A stretch of 64,000 bases of DNA from assembly GCA_009777235.1 (NCBI GenBank), contig WRMH01000008.1, positions 31,924 to 95,923 on the forward strand. Direction: 5' to 3'. The first letter of the stretch is position 1, and each line of letters begins with the position of its first letter. Shown here one piece after another: positions 19,079 through 25,701 of the stretch. The DNA comes from Oscillospiraceae bacterium. GTDB lineage: Bacteria > Bacillota > Clostridia > Oscillospirales > Oscillospiraceae. Under the pieces are notes generated by a model. The model saw nothing but the letters and a program-made list of their open reading frames with translations. It made no database searches and was not told where the DNA came from. The translations under genes were made by a program, and so were the position numbers.

Positions 19079-19660
19079 CTATTTGACATTACTTTCTTTG
19101 TTATGTATGCCGACGGATATTATCTTTTCATTGTAATATACATTTTGGACACTGCGCCCTCTTGCCATATACTCTAAGTACCGCGCCTTTTTCGATAAAT
19201 CAAAAAAGTGTACCTGTTGATTGGAAGAGCCTCTAAGTGGACATTTGTTATCGTTTAGCTCATCTATGTATTTGCCGTCTATCAGCACCGCTGTATATTT
19301 TTTTATTACCTCCCACGTATCACTCGGCATGATCGCTTCGGCTTGCTTTTTCGTATAGCCTGTAAATACTAATATATCGTCCGTTATCTCAAAAAGCAGC
19401 GGCAGCAAGCGGCTAAGTTCTTCATACTGCTCTAACGGGTCGCCCCCGGTGATGGTCACTCCGTCAATTATTTGGTTATCAAGTGATGTTTTAATCGCAT
19501 TAACTAATTCCTCTACAGCGATTTCGTTTTCCACGTTATGCTCCCACAGCTCAGGATTGGCGCATTTATAACAATGCTTTGAGCAGCCGACCGTCCATAT
19601 AACAAGCCTGTCGCCGGGGCCCAGCGATGTGATCGGGTATATGATTCTATCAATCCTCAT
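19079..19660 (-). CDS. Radical SAM protein, NrdG-like activase family
   Basis: This small (193-residue) radical SAM enzyme resembles anaerobic ribonucleotide-reductase activase. The CxxxCxxC cluster motif is formed by Cys26, Cys30 and Cys33 (CSKHCYKC), and the SAM-contacting GGDP follows at about residue 72. Family members generate a 5'-deoxyadenosyl radical, often to install a glycyl radical on a partner. No NrdD or other glycyl-radical enzyme is nearby, so a different substrate is likely here. The ATG overlaps the end of the FHA gene by 11 bases, which indicates translational coupling. Its presence among kinases and FHA genes is the oddest element of this operon. Confidence 0.85.
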   Translation of the reverse strand: MRIDRIIYPITSLGPGDRLVIWTVGCSKHCYKCANPELWEHNVENEIAVEELVNAIKTSLDNQIIDGVTITGGDPLEQYEELSRLLPLLFEITDDILVFTGYTKKQAEAIMPSDTWEVIKKYTAVLIDGKYIDELNDNKCPLRGSSNQQVHFFDLSKKARYLEYMARGRSVQNVYYNEKIISVGIHNKESNVK

Positions 19661-20294
19661 ATCTGATTTTTGCTCTTTCTTTTGCTATGGCTTTTTTGTC
19701 ATACTTGTCGCAATCGTCACATTCTGCTATTTTTTCTTCGAGGCTTGATACTATATGTTCTTTCCCGCATTTCGGGCAAATAATATAGTATACCTTTGTT
19801 TTTCCCTCTTCATTTGCTGACGGTTCTGATGGTTCGCCCGTGCCCCCAACATGAGTTTTTGCGTTAATTGATACTTCAAATGTTCTGTCCGCAAGTGTAA
19901 GGTATTGTCCATCCCTTAGTATTGCTTTTATTCCTCTTTTTAATTCATTTCCGTCAAGAACCGTAGGATTTGTAGAAGTTGGATGAGGCGCGACATAATA
20001 ATTACCTTTTTCAAAGTGGATTTTGCAGTGTTTTCTCGAAATATATCGGAATTTTTCAAAATACTCCGGTTCAACATCACCTTCTTTTCCAAGCATACAA
20101 CTGCCTTCGATGTCAATAGTTTTGTCATCGCTCGTATCCATATCTTTAAGTGATAAGGTCGGATTAGTGGCGTTATTGCAAACAACATTATTTGAGGATT
20201 CATTTGCCTGCGGTTCAAACGCAATACCGCAATTTTGACATACCGATTCGGTATCTAAGTTCTCTTTATAACAGTGTTTGCACTCTTTTGCCAT
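19650..20294 (-). CDS. FHA-domain protein flanked by two zinc ribbons
   Basis: This 214-residue protein has an N-terminal zinc ribbon (Cys5, Cys8, Cys19, Cys22) and a forkhead-associated domain at about 58-143. The FHA phosphothreonine-binding signatures are present: Gly69-Lys70, SRKH at 86-89 and the STNPTVLDG loop around Asn109. A second ribbon follows (Cys173, Cys176, Cys192, Cys195). FHA domains bind phosphothreonine peptides, so this is the likely reader of the kinases in the operon. The ATG follows AAGGA and lies five bases after the coiled-coil gene. Confidence 0.88.
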   Translation of the reverse strand: MAKECKHCYKENLDTESVCQNCGIAFEPQANESSNNVVCNNATNPTLSLKDMDTSDDKTIDIEGSCMLGKEGDVEPEYFEKFRYISRKHCKIHFEKGNYYVAPHPTSTNPTVLDGNELKRGIKAILRDGQYLTLADRTFEVSINAKTHVGGTGEPSEPSANEEGKTKVYYIICPKCGKEHIVSSLEEKIAECDDCDKYDKKAIAKERAKIRYED

Positions 20295-20299
20295 ATTCG

Positions 20300-21751
20300 T
20301 TATCCTTTAACTCTCATATATCGCATTTGTTGCTTATTAATAGCTTTCCTTTGTTCTGCGGGGGCACTATATTGTCTTTGGTTATCGCTTGCTTTTTCAG
20401 AACTTTTTGTGATCTTGATATATTCTTTGCAATATCTCGCATTTGGCTTTCTGTGTGACTCTTCGTTGAAAATCACACCGCGTTTTTTTAACTCAGCCAC
20501 GATTTGCGGATGGATTTCGCAAAAGCCCATTTGCTCGCTCACGATTTTTGCTTTTTTCTGTTCGTCTAAGTCTTCCGCATGGCTAAATTCCGCGTTTACC
20601 GGACTATTGCTCTCCGCGCTTTTACTGCGCCCAACGCCGACGACCTCCATCATTATTCTCTTGTTGCCGGACACATTGACATGGATTGCGGATTGACCGT
20701 TTCTGCTCACGCAAATATAGTCACTGCCCGTTTGGTTTTTATCTATCTGTCTTTCATCAATGATTATTGCCTCCGACAGATTATAGCCGACAGTTCGCAT
20801 TACATCATCTAACTGCTCTCTTATGTAATTTCGCTCCGAGTAAATCTTGGATAGATTCGAGATTTGAGCGGCTTCCTCTTGAAGCTCATCTATTGACGCA
20901 AACTGATACTTTTCATAGGGGGAGGATTGGTCAGAGATTTTTTCAAACTCATTTAACTTTTCGTTATATACAACAAACTCGGTAATATAGTCTTGATACG
21001 CGCTGTCAAATATGGCAATGTTTTTAACCACCGTATTTCTAATTGCTTCATACTGGATTATCGCCGCTTCGAAAGACTCGTTAGATTCAAATGCTTGCTG
21101 ATAGATATTATCCGCTACTGCAATCAACACGCTCATATCTGATTCTTGAATTGATTCCGAATTTACCAAGGCTTCTATTTGGGCTAAAACCTCTGTTGCC
21201 TTTTCTTTTATTGGTATCTCCACATCTGAGCACTGTACTTTATGCGCTCTGAAACTAAAATCAACATCGCCAATATCCAAGACTTTTTCCGCTTTAGATG
21301 ACAGCGCCGATGATATTTCGTCAAGTTTCTTCGATACGGCTACATGCTTTATGTAATCGTCGAGCCTTTCCTCATGCTCTTTCATTTCTTGCGTAAACTT
21401 TTTCATGATAGCTGCGGAATTGTCAGCCAGCTCCCGGCTTAAACGCGCAATACCTGATGGTTCTGAGGATAATTTGTAGCTTAATAGTTTTACCAAGCTG
21501 TTTTTGTGTTTCGTTTTGAGCGCCGTTATGTTTTGCAGCACCAAAGCCATAACCTCCGCGTCGCCCGTTTCTCTGATTTTGTGCGCCAAAGATTCATTGA
21601 TCTGATCAATTTGTGATTGAATTTTTGAAACAATAGTATCTAATTTTTCTGTTTCAATCCGAATTTGACGCAGCTTCTCCTGACGGGCGCGTTCAAGCTC
21701 CTCTTTTTTACGACGTTCTAATTCGGCATGGTCAACTTTAGGTCCGCTCAT
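20300..21751 (-). CDS. Coiled-coil protein, first gene of the signalling operon
   Basis: This 483-residue protein of unknown function starts MSGPKVDHAELERRKKEELE and continues as a charged, mostly helical coiled coil to about residue 330. The C-terminal ~150 residues look globular and mixed alpha/beta (SDYICVSRNGQSAIHVNVSG, then KRIMMEVVGVG and a region ending in ARYCKEYIKIT). No signal peptide or membrane helix is seen. The ATG follows GAGGTG. It is the promoter-proximal gene of a run of nine minus-strand genes with mostly tiny gaps. A structural or adaptor role is possible, but I see no direct evidence. Confidence 0.7.
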   Translation of the reverse strand: MSGPKVDHAELERRKKEELERARQEKLRQIRIETEKLDTIVSKIQSQIDQINESLAHKIRETGDAEVMALVLQNITALKTKHKNSLVKLLSYKLSSEPSGIARLSRELADNSAAIMKKFTQEMKEHEERLDDYIKHVAVSKKLDEISSALSSKAEKVLDIGDVDFSFRAHKVQCSDVEIPIKEKATEVLAQIEALVNSESIQESDMSVLIAVADNIYQQAFESNESFEAAIIQYEAIRNTVVKNIAIFDSAYQDYITEFVVYNEKLNEFEKISDQSSPYEKYQFASIDELQEEAAQISNLSKIYSERNYIREQLDDVMRTVGYNLSEAIIIDERQIDKNQTGSDYICVSRNGQSAIHVNVSGNKRIMMEVVGVGRSKSAESNSPVNAEFSHAEDLDEQKKAKIVSEQMGFCEIHPQIVAELKKRGVIFNEESHRKPNARYCKEYIKITKSSEKASDNQRQYSAPAEQRKAINKQQMRYMRVKG

Positions 21752-21772
21752 GATACACCTCGATATTGTTGA

Positions 21773-21815
21773 TTTTTGTAAAATCCCGGGTTCAGGTAAT
21801 GTATTATTACAAAAA
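21773..21815. promoter_or_regulatory. Inverted repeat in the divergent promoter region of the signalling operon and relB-yoeB
   Basis: TTTTTGTAA (21773-21781) and TTACAAAAA (21807-21815) form a perfect 9-bp inverted repeat with a 25-base centre. It lies between the start of the coiled-coil gene and the relB promoter. It could be an operator for the signalling operon; no regulator gene is adjacent except the antitoxin. Confidence 0.45.
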
Positions 21816-21829
21816 GCACATATTTAGCA

Positions 21830-21858
21830 TTGACATAGCACACAATATGGCATAAAAT
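21830..21858 (+). promoter_or_regulatory. Sigma-A type promoter of the relB-yoeB pair
   Basis: TTGACA and TAAAAT are separated by 17 bases, ending 23 bases before the GTG start of the antitoxin gene. Confidence 0.75.
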
Positions 21859-21881
21859 AGTAGTCAAAGGAGGTGTTGACC

Positions 21882-22142
21882 GTGTCAGAAAAGACAAACC
21901 TTACAATAAAATTAGAAAAGAATGTGCGCGATGAGTTTGGAACTTTATGCAATCAAATCGGTATAACAATGGCATCAGCGTTAAACGCTTTTATTAAACA
22001 GGCTGTTCGGCAGCAGGAAATGAGTTTTTCTTTGCGGGATAGCAATGGGTTTCTACCGGAGGAAGCGGATGAGCTCAGGCGTAGGATTGCCGATGCAAAA
22101 GCGGGACGCCTTGTGGAACATGATTTGATAGAGGTGGATTGA
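21882..22142 (+). CDS. relB: RelB/DinJ-type antitoxin
   Basis: This is an 86-residue antitoxin. The N-terminal ribbon-helix-helix part (NLTIKLEKNVRDEFGTLCNQ, then GITMASALNAFIKQAVRQ) is typical of DinJ/RelB proteins, which bind their own operator and neutralise the toxin with the C-terminal tail. I chose the GTG at 21882, eight bases after AAAGGAGG. The stop codon shares one base with the toxin ATG, the usual toxin-antitoxin arrangement. It is the only plus-strand operon in the island. Confidence 0.88.
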   Translation: MSEKTNLTIKLEKNVRDEFGTLCNQIGITMASALNAFIKQAVRQQEMSFSLRDSNGFLPEEADELRRRIADAKAGRLVEHDLIEVD

Positions 22143-22411
22143 TGTTTTCGCTAAAATGGTCGCCGGAAGCGTGGCGTGAGTATGTTAACTTGCAGGAAAG
22201 CGACAAGAAAGCCATAAAAAAGGCAAATGCGTTATTAAAGGATATAGGGCGCAACGGGTATAACACTACACTTGGAAAGCCGGAAATGCTAAAGCATGAT
22301 TTTTCCGGTTTTGCGAGCGTTCGCATTGATAAGAAGAACAGAATCATTTTCTCTGTACAAAACGATACAGTTGTAATACTCCAATGTGGCGGCCACTATG
22401 GCGATAAGTAG
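22142..22411 (+). CDS. yoeB: YoeB-type mRNA interferase toxin
   Basis: This is an 89-residue RelE-superfamily toxin of the Txe/YoeB branch: WSPEAWREYVNLQESDKK, GKPEMLKHDFSGFASVRID, RIIFSV and the C-terminal CGGHYGDK align with YoeB, whose members cleave mRNA in the ribosomal A site. The conserved Glu, Arg and C-terminal His-Tyr are present, so it looks intact. The ATG overlaps the antitoxin stop (TGATG), and GAGGTGG lies just upstream. Confidence 0.9.
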   Translation: MFSLKWSPEAWREYVNLQESDKKAIKKANALLKDIGRNGYNTTLGKPEMLKHDFSGFASVRIDKKNRIIFSVQNDTVVILQCGGHYGDK

Positions 22412-22451
22412 GTCTGCTTTTATAAGGCAAAGCGTTGTTTTGTGTTAAAGA

Positions 22452-23064
22452 TTACAACTTAATCCACATTGCGGGGCGAACATACATATCGTTTGAACTG
22501 TAATAATACTGTCCATAAAACTTTCCATCTGCATTAAAAAGGATTGTAATTGGTCGCGTAACTATTTTGTTAGCATAGACATGAACTGCATCTGTACCGT
22601 TTTTGTCATTTGGGCGAAGCCACCAAGACTTGACAGTTTTGATTCCGTGACCATAATTATTATGGAAAATCCAATCTTCGGAGTTAGGCAAATACTTTTG
22701 AACTTCCTCACCACTTAACAAAAATATCTTGCTTAAATTCTTATCTTTCGGGCTGTTTACAGTTAGAATCTCTTTGATATCATAATTTTCAATGAACTGA
22801 CTGTTTAGATACTTATTCAAATAGCACTCATTCCAAGTTACTTTCTTATGAACAAAGTTTGAGTCTATTGCATAGTGGTCGTAATATTCGAAGGTGCTCA
22901 AGCCTGCAATGATGAATGCCCTCCAGTTTGGTGCTTTTTCATTTCTTGGTTCACTTTCACCGCGATGATAATAGAGTTCTGCAATTAGCTCTTCCGTTAA
23001 AAGCAACGCACAGCCATCTTGAATGTCTAAAACACGCCAACGAAGCTTTTCTAACTATAGTCAC
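22452..23064 (-). CDS. DUF6273-domain protein, apparently frameshifted near its start
   Basis: This is a free-standing DUF6273 domain (about 200 residues), related to the C-terminal domains of the two kinases: LRWRVLDIQDG, TWNECYLNKYLN, SWWLRPNDK and VRPAMWIKL are the matching blocks. The frame is open from about 23054 to the stop but has no start codon with a ribosome binding site. A GTG at 23064 has AAGGA upstream and overlaps the Sel1 stop as GTGA. It is one base out of frame; removing one A from the AAAA run at 23047-23050 joins it to the domain as MTIVRKLRWRVLDIQDG. So either the gene is a recent frameshift mutant, it switches phase, or the sequence has an indel error. The coordinates given span the restored gene. 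Confidence 0.7.
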
Positions 23065-23423
23065 GTTGATAGCTTTTCCTTAGCGTCATCGAGACCCTGT
23101 GCGGCAGCTTTTTCCCACCACTGTCTCGCTAGATTTTCATCCTTTTTCACACCATGCCCCTCTTTATAACAATTTCCAAGCATATATTGGGCCAACCAAA
23201 ACCCTTCATTTGCAGACCTAGTAAGCAGATCAAGCGGAAAACCAAGCTCTTCTTTCGACTTTGCGGCCACTAACTCCATATATCCAAGAGCGAATTTTGT
23301 CTCCGCATCCCATTTTTTAATCATATCAGGGTATTCTGTTGAGTTTCCGCCTTTTCCTTCCAACTTTTTGTACTTTTTCAAACCTCGCTTGAAAGTTTTA
23401 TCAATAACATCATTAAATCTCAT
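23061..23423 (-). CDS. Small Sel1-repeat protein
   Basis: This 120-residue protein ends in a canonical Sel1-like repeat (AQYMLGNCYKEGHGVKKDEN, then LARQWWEKAAAQGLDDAKEKL). These repeats form helix pairs that mediate protein contacts. The N-terminal ~60 residues are unassigned. The ATG at 23423 has AAGGAGAG eight bases upstream; the ATG six bases earlier is too close to that site. Its stop overlaps the proposed GTG of the DUF6273 gene. Confidence 0.75.
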   Translation of the reverse strand: MRFNDVIDKTFKRGLKKYKKLEGKGGNSTEYPDMIKKWDAETKFALGYMELVAAKSKEELGFPLDLLTRSANEGFWLAQYMLGNCYKEGHGVKKDENLARQWWEKAAAQGLDDAKEKLST

Positions 23424-23437
23424 GTTCATCTCTCCTT

Positions 23438-23704
23438 TTAATACTTAGTTAAAACAGGCTTCTCATCTCTTGCCCAATTATATGATACGCTGTACTTTTT
23501 GCTGCAATCTTCACATTCGATCTTCACCCAACTATCACGGTATCCCGCCATGTTCTCAAATGTAGCAACTATCTTGCCTTTCCCGCAAGGACATTCATAT
23601 TCTGTGCTGATGTTCTCACCTAATGGGCTTGAGGATTTTGTTCCATCTTCATTGATGGAAACCATTTCACCCGCCGGCTCACGATGTTCGTTAAGAATTT
23701 TCAT
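23438..23704 (-). CDS. Small zinc-ribbon-like protein
   Basis: This 88-residue protein has two Cys pairs (CPCGKGK around residue 38 and CEDCSKKY around 65), consistent with one zinc ribbon. I do not recognise the family. The ATG is preceded by AAAGGAG. It lies in the short minus-strand operon of small proteins between the membrane zinc-finger gene and the Sel1 gene. Confidence 0.6.
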   Translation of the reverse strand: MKILNEHREPAGEMVSINEDGTKSSSPLGENISTEYECPCGKGKIVATFENMAGYRDSWVKIECEDCSKKYSVSYNWARDEKPVLTKY

Positions 23705-23752
23705 AATTCTCCTTTGCTCTCCCTAATACCTGAATGGTTCTTTCATGACCTA

Positions 23753-24127
23753 TTAGTAAACCATCCATGTATAGCGTGAAGAGTTATTGTCAAAACAGCT
23801 CCTATGTATATGCTTACCTCTCGCTTCAATAACCATAGAACCCTCTTCTATCTTTCTGCCACAGTGTATGCATTTTGGACCTTCCATAATTTGCATTGTT
23901 TGCATTATATCACGATGTTCATCCACAATTACTTTAATTGAAATTATTACAGCTATTGGGACTGTGATTATTGCAAGCGGTAGTATAACTGAGGCTACCA
24001 GCAAGAATGTCAGCTTGCCCCCGTGATAATCGTCATAATAAAATTTATGCATTCTGATTCGTGTGATAAGCGCAAAAACCCAACCGGCCAGTGCCAATAG
24101 TATAAATAGATATATTTCCGTTCCCAT
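23753..24127 (-). CDS. Membrane protein with C-terminal treble-clef/LIM-like zinc motif
   Basis: This 124-residue protein has two hydrophobic helices (about 4-22 and 40-68) followed by a cytoplasmic zinc-binding segment: CIHCGRKIEEGSMV and then KHIHRSCF, in the spacing of a LIM-like half. I do not recognise the function. The ATG follows AGGAGG. The neighbours also carry zinc ribbons, so the operon seems to encode a small set of zinc-finger adaptors. Confidence 0.6.
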   Translation of the reverse strand: MGTEIYLFILLALAGWVFALITRIRMHKFYYDDYHGGKLTFLLVASVILPLAIITVPIAVIISIKVIVDEHRDIMQTMQIMEGPKCIHCGRKIEEGSMVIEARGKHIHRSCFDNNSSRYTWMVY

Positions 24128-24212
24128 TTTGAATTCCTCCTAAACATCACTCATTATTGCTTGACTCTTCGGTACAACCTTTCCTTAATCGAATTCTATT
24201 ATTTAACATTTC

Positions 24213-25013
24213 TTACCAGCCCTCTCGCGCAAGGCATTCACGCAAGTGCTGCCTGAAGCTATCAACTTGCCGTCCGATTTCTGTTGGCTGCATCCGCTCT
24301 TTTCTTCTCTCTTGTGCGCTTGAGTCATAAGTTTCCTCTTTGCCGAGTGCTTTTTTTAATTCTTCTTTGCCGACTATTCGCTTTTTTTGAATATCCAAAA
24401 GCTGTTTAGAAAAATCCAACATTTGCGGAGGGTCGTTTTGGGAGTCGAAATTTTTCACTGCTGCTTCAAGATAATTTATAGCTTTTTTCAGGTCGCTAAT
24501 CGAGGGTTCTTCGCCCTCTTGAGCGTATCCCAATGAATACATTTCACCAAGGCGGTACAAATGATTAAATCTTAAACCGCCTAAAGATTGCATACTGCTT
24601 TCACCGTTTTTTATAAGCTCTAAGCCTTTTTTGCAATCGCGCAAAGTGCCAAATCCTTCGCATAGCATAATGCCCAATTCAATTTTAGCTACCATTCCTA
24701 TGCTCCGCTCGTCTGCCGCAAGCCTATTTGCATCAAAATCCGCTGCAATATTCTCAAACAACTGCATAGCTTTTTGGCGATTTTCTTTGTAACTGTCAGA
24801 CACCGGTATATCAATCAGCATTCCGGCATATTTTCTTTTAGCAAAAATGTGTCCTTTTTCAGCGGCTTTTTCTAACCAAAACGCCGCCCAAACCGCACCG
24901 GGTACTTCTGCGTTATCGGGATAGCGGTATTGCATTTCATATAACGCATCTTTATCGCCTTGTTTCGCCAGTCGTTGAACCTCTGAAATGCTCATATTTC
25001 CATAATCTGCCAT
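24213..25013 (-). CDS. Sel1-repeat protein
   Basis: This 266-residue helical protein has Sel1/TPR-like units (AAFWLEKAAEKGHIFAKRKY, then KIELGIMLCEGFGTLRDCKK and YRLGEMYSLGYAQEGEEPSI). A charged C-terminal tail is present. No signal peptide is seen. I chose the ATG at 25013 because AGGAGG is six bases upstream; the longer reading has no ribosome site. A scaffold role is likely, but the partners are unknown. Confidence 0.7.
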   Translation of the reverse strand: MADYGNMSISEVQRLAKQGDKDALYEMQYRYPDNAEVPGAVWAAFWLEKAAEKGHIFAKRKYAGMLIDIPVSDSYKENRQKAMQLFENIAADFDANRLAADERSIGMVAKIELGIMLCEGFGTLRDCKKGLELIKNGESSMQSLGGLRFNHLYRLGEMYSLGYAQEGEEPSISDLKKAINYLEAAVKNFDSQNDPPQMLDFSKQLLDIQKKRIVGKEELKKALGKEETYDSSAQERRKERMQPTEIGRQVDSFRQHLRECLAREGW

Positions 25014-25178
25014 TTGATACCTCCTATTTTCCAATAAAGCCACAAATCGCTGTAACGGCGATCTCATTATGTTTAATAATTTGGCTATTTCTTCATTTAC
25101 GCATTCGCGCAATCTACCCTCCACCTCTACCTTTCGAACGGTTAAAATCACTATGCCTATCAGCTCTTCTAACCATTA

Positions 25179-25349
25179 CTAACGGCAAACTCTGTATTCG
25201 CCGCGTTTATATGCTTCGTAATTGGCGCAATTATTATAGTTATAACTATCCTTGCAGCGATTCGCTGCCTCGCTGGCATCTTTGTAGCACTGTGATTCCG
25301 ATGGCGATACTTTGCAAACATTGCGATTACTGTCAAATACCGGACACAT
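25179..25349 (-). CDS. Small cysteine-rich protein
   Basis: This is a 56-residue protein with seven cysteines (MCPVFDSNRNVCKV, SQCYKDA, NRCKDSY, NNCANYE and a final RVCR). I chose the ATG at 25349, which has GGAGG eight bases upstream. The pattern suggests metal binding or, less likely in the cytoplasm, disulfides. The family is unknown to me. It is the first gene of the small minus-strand operon that runs to the DUF6273 gene. Confidence 0.55.
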   Translation of the reverse strand: MCPVFDSNRNVCKVSPSESQCYKDASEAANRCKDSYNYNNCANYEAYKRGEYRVCR

Positions 25350-25387
25350 ACGCTCGTCCTCCTTTCCTTTAAAACATAGCATTTTGA

Positions 25388-25419
25388 TTAGTCTCAAAAG
25401 GTATACCTTTTGAGACTAA
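25388..25419. repeat. 32-bp perfect palindrome with AAAAGGTATACCTTTT core
   Basis: Two 16-base arms without spacer are exact reverse complements, centred at 25403/25404. The 18-base core CAAAAGGTATACCTTTTG is identical to the core of the second palindrome 136 bases away. It lies just upstream of the cysteine-rich gene. Confidence 0.9.
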
Positions 25420-25518
25420 CGGTTTTCTTTGATGAAATAAGGTTTTCGCACAAAAAAACGAATAAATTGATGAAAATTTGTTGCATTTTCTCTATTTTTA
25501 TTGTAAAATCATCTCCAG

Positions 25519-25560
25519 TAAACACCGTTCCAAAAGGTATACCTTTTGGAACGGTGTTTA
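25519..25560. repeat. 42-bp perfect palindrome with the same core
   Basis: Two 21-base arms are exact reverse complements, centred at 25539/25540. The outer arms (TAAACACCGTTC and its complement) differ from the first palindrome; the 18-base core is shared. The 99 bases between the two palindromes are very AT-rich and hold no convincing gene. The non-coding stretch 25350-25701 contains the two palindromes, a 23-bp direct repeat and one hairpin. Confidence 0.9.
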
Positions 25561-25600
25561 TGATTTTGGTTAAAATCGTTATAATTAATATTTTACCGGT

Positions 25601-25662
25601 TGAAACCCGCATATTTTAGCGGATGAAACCTTCATATTTTAGCGGATGGCGTAGCCACCGCT
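25601..25662. repeat. Two 23-bp direct repeats followed by a hairpin
   Basis: Units at 25601-25623 and 25624-25646 share CATATTTTAGCGGATG. The end of the second unit forms a hairpin (25641-25662) with arms AGCGG/CCGCT and GGC/GCC around a GTA loop. It sits between the palindromes and the convergent end of the DUF624-like gene. Confidence 0.65.
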
Positions 25663-25701
25663 GAAAGACTGCTTTTTGCAAACGATTATATGACGCTTCA
25701 C

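Noticed and set aside
17022..20294. Type VI secretion regulatory module (kinase, PP2C, FHA, ClpB-like)
   Set aside because: No structural secretion gene (sheath, tube, baseplate, membrane complex) occurs anywhere in the window and the host appears Gram-positive.
23055..23063. Stop-codon readthrough (TGA-CTA-TAG) joining Sel1 and DUF6273 parts
   Set aside because: Two stops within three codons make readthrough unlikely, and a GTG start coupled to the TGA explains the arrangement with a single indel.
25394..25619. Short open frames running through the palindromes on both strands
   Set aside because: The frames arise from the palindromic sequence itself; no ribosome sites, no recognisable domains.
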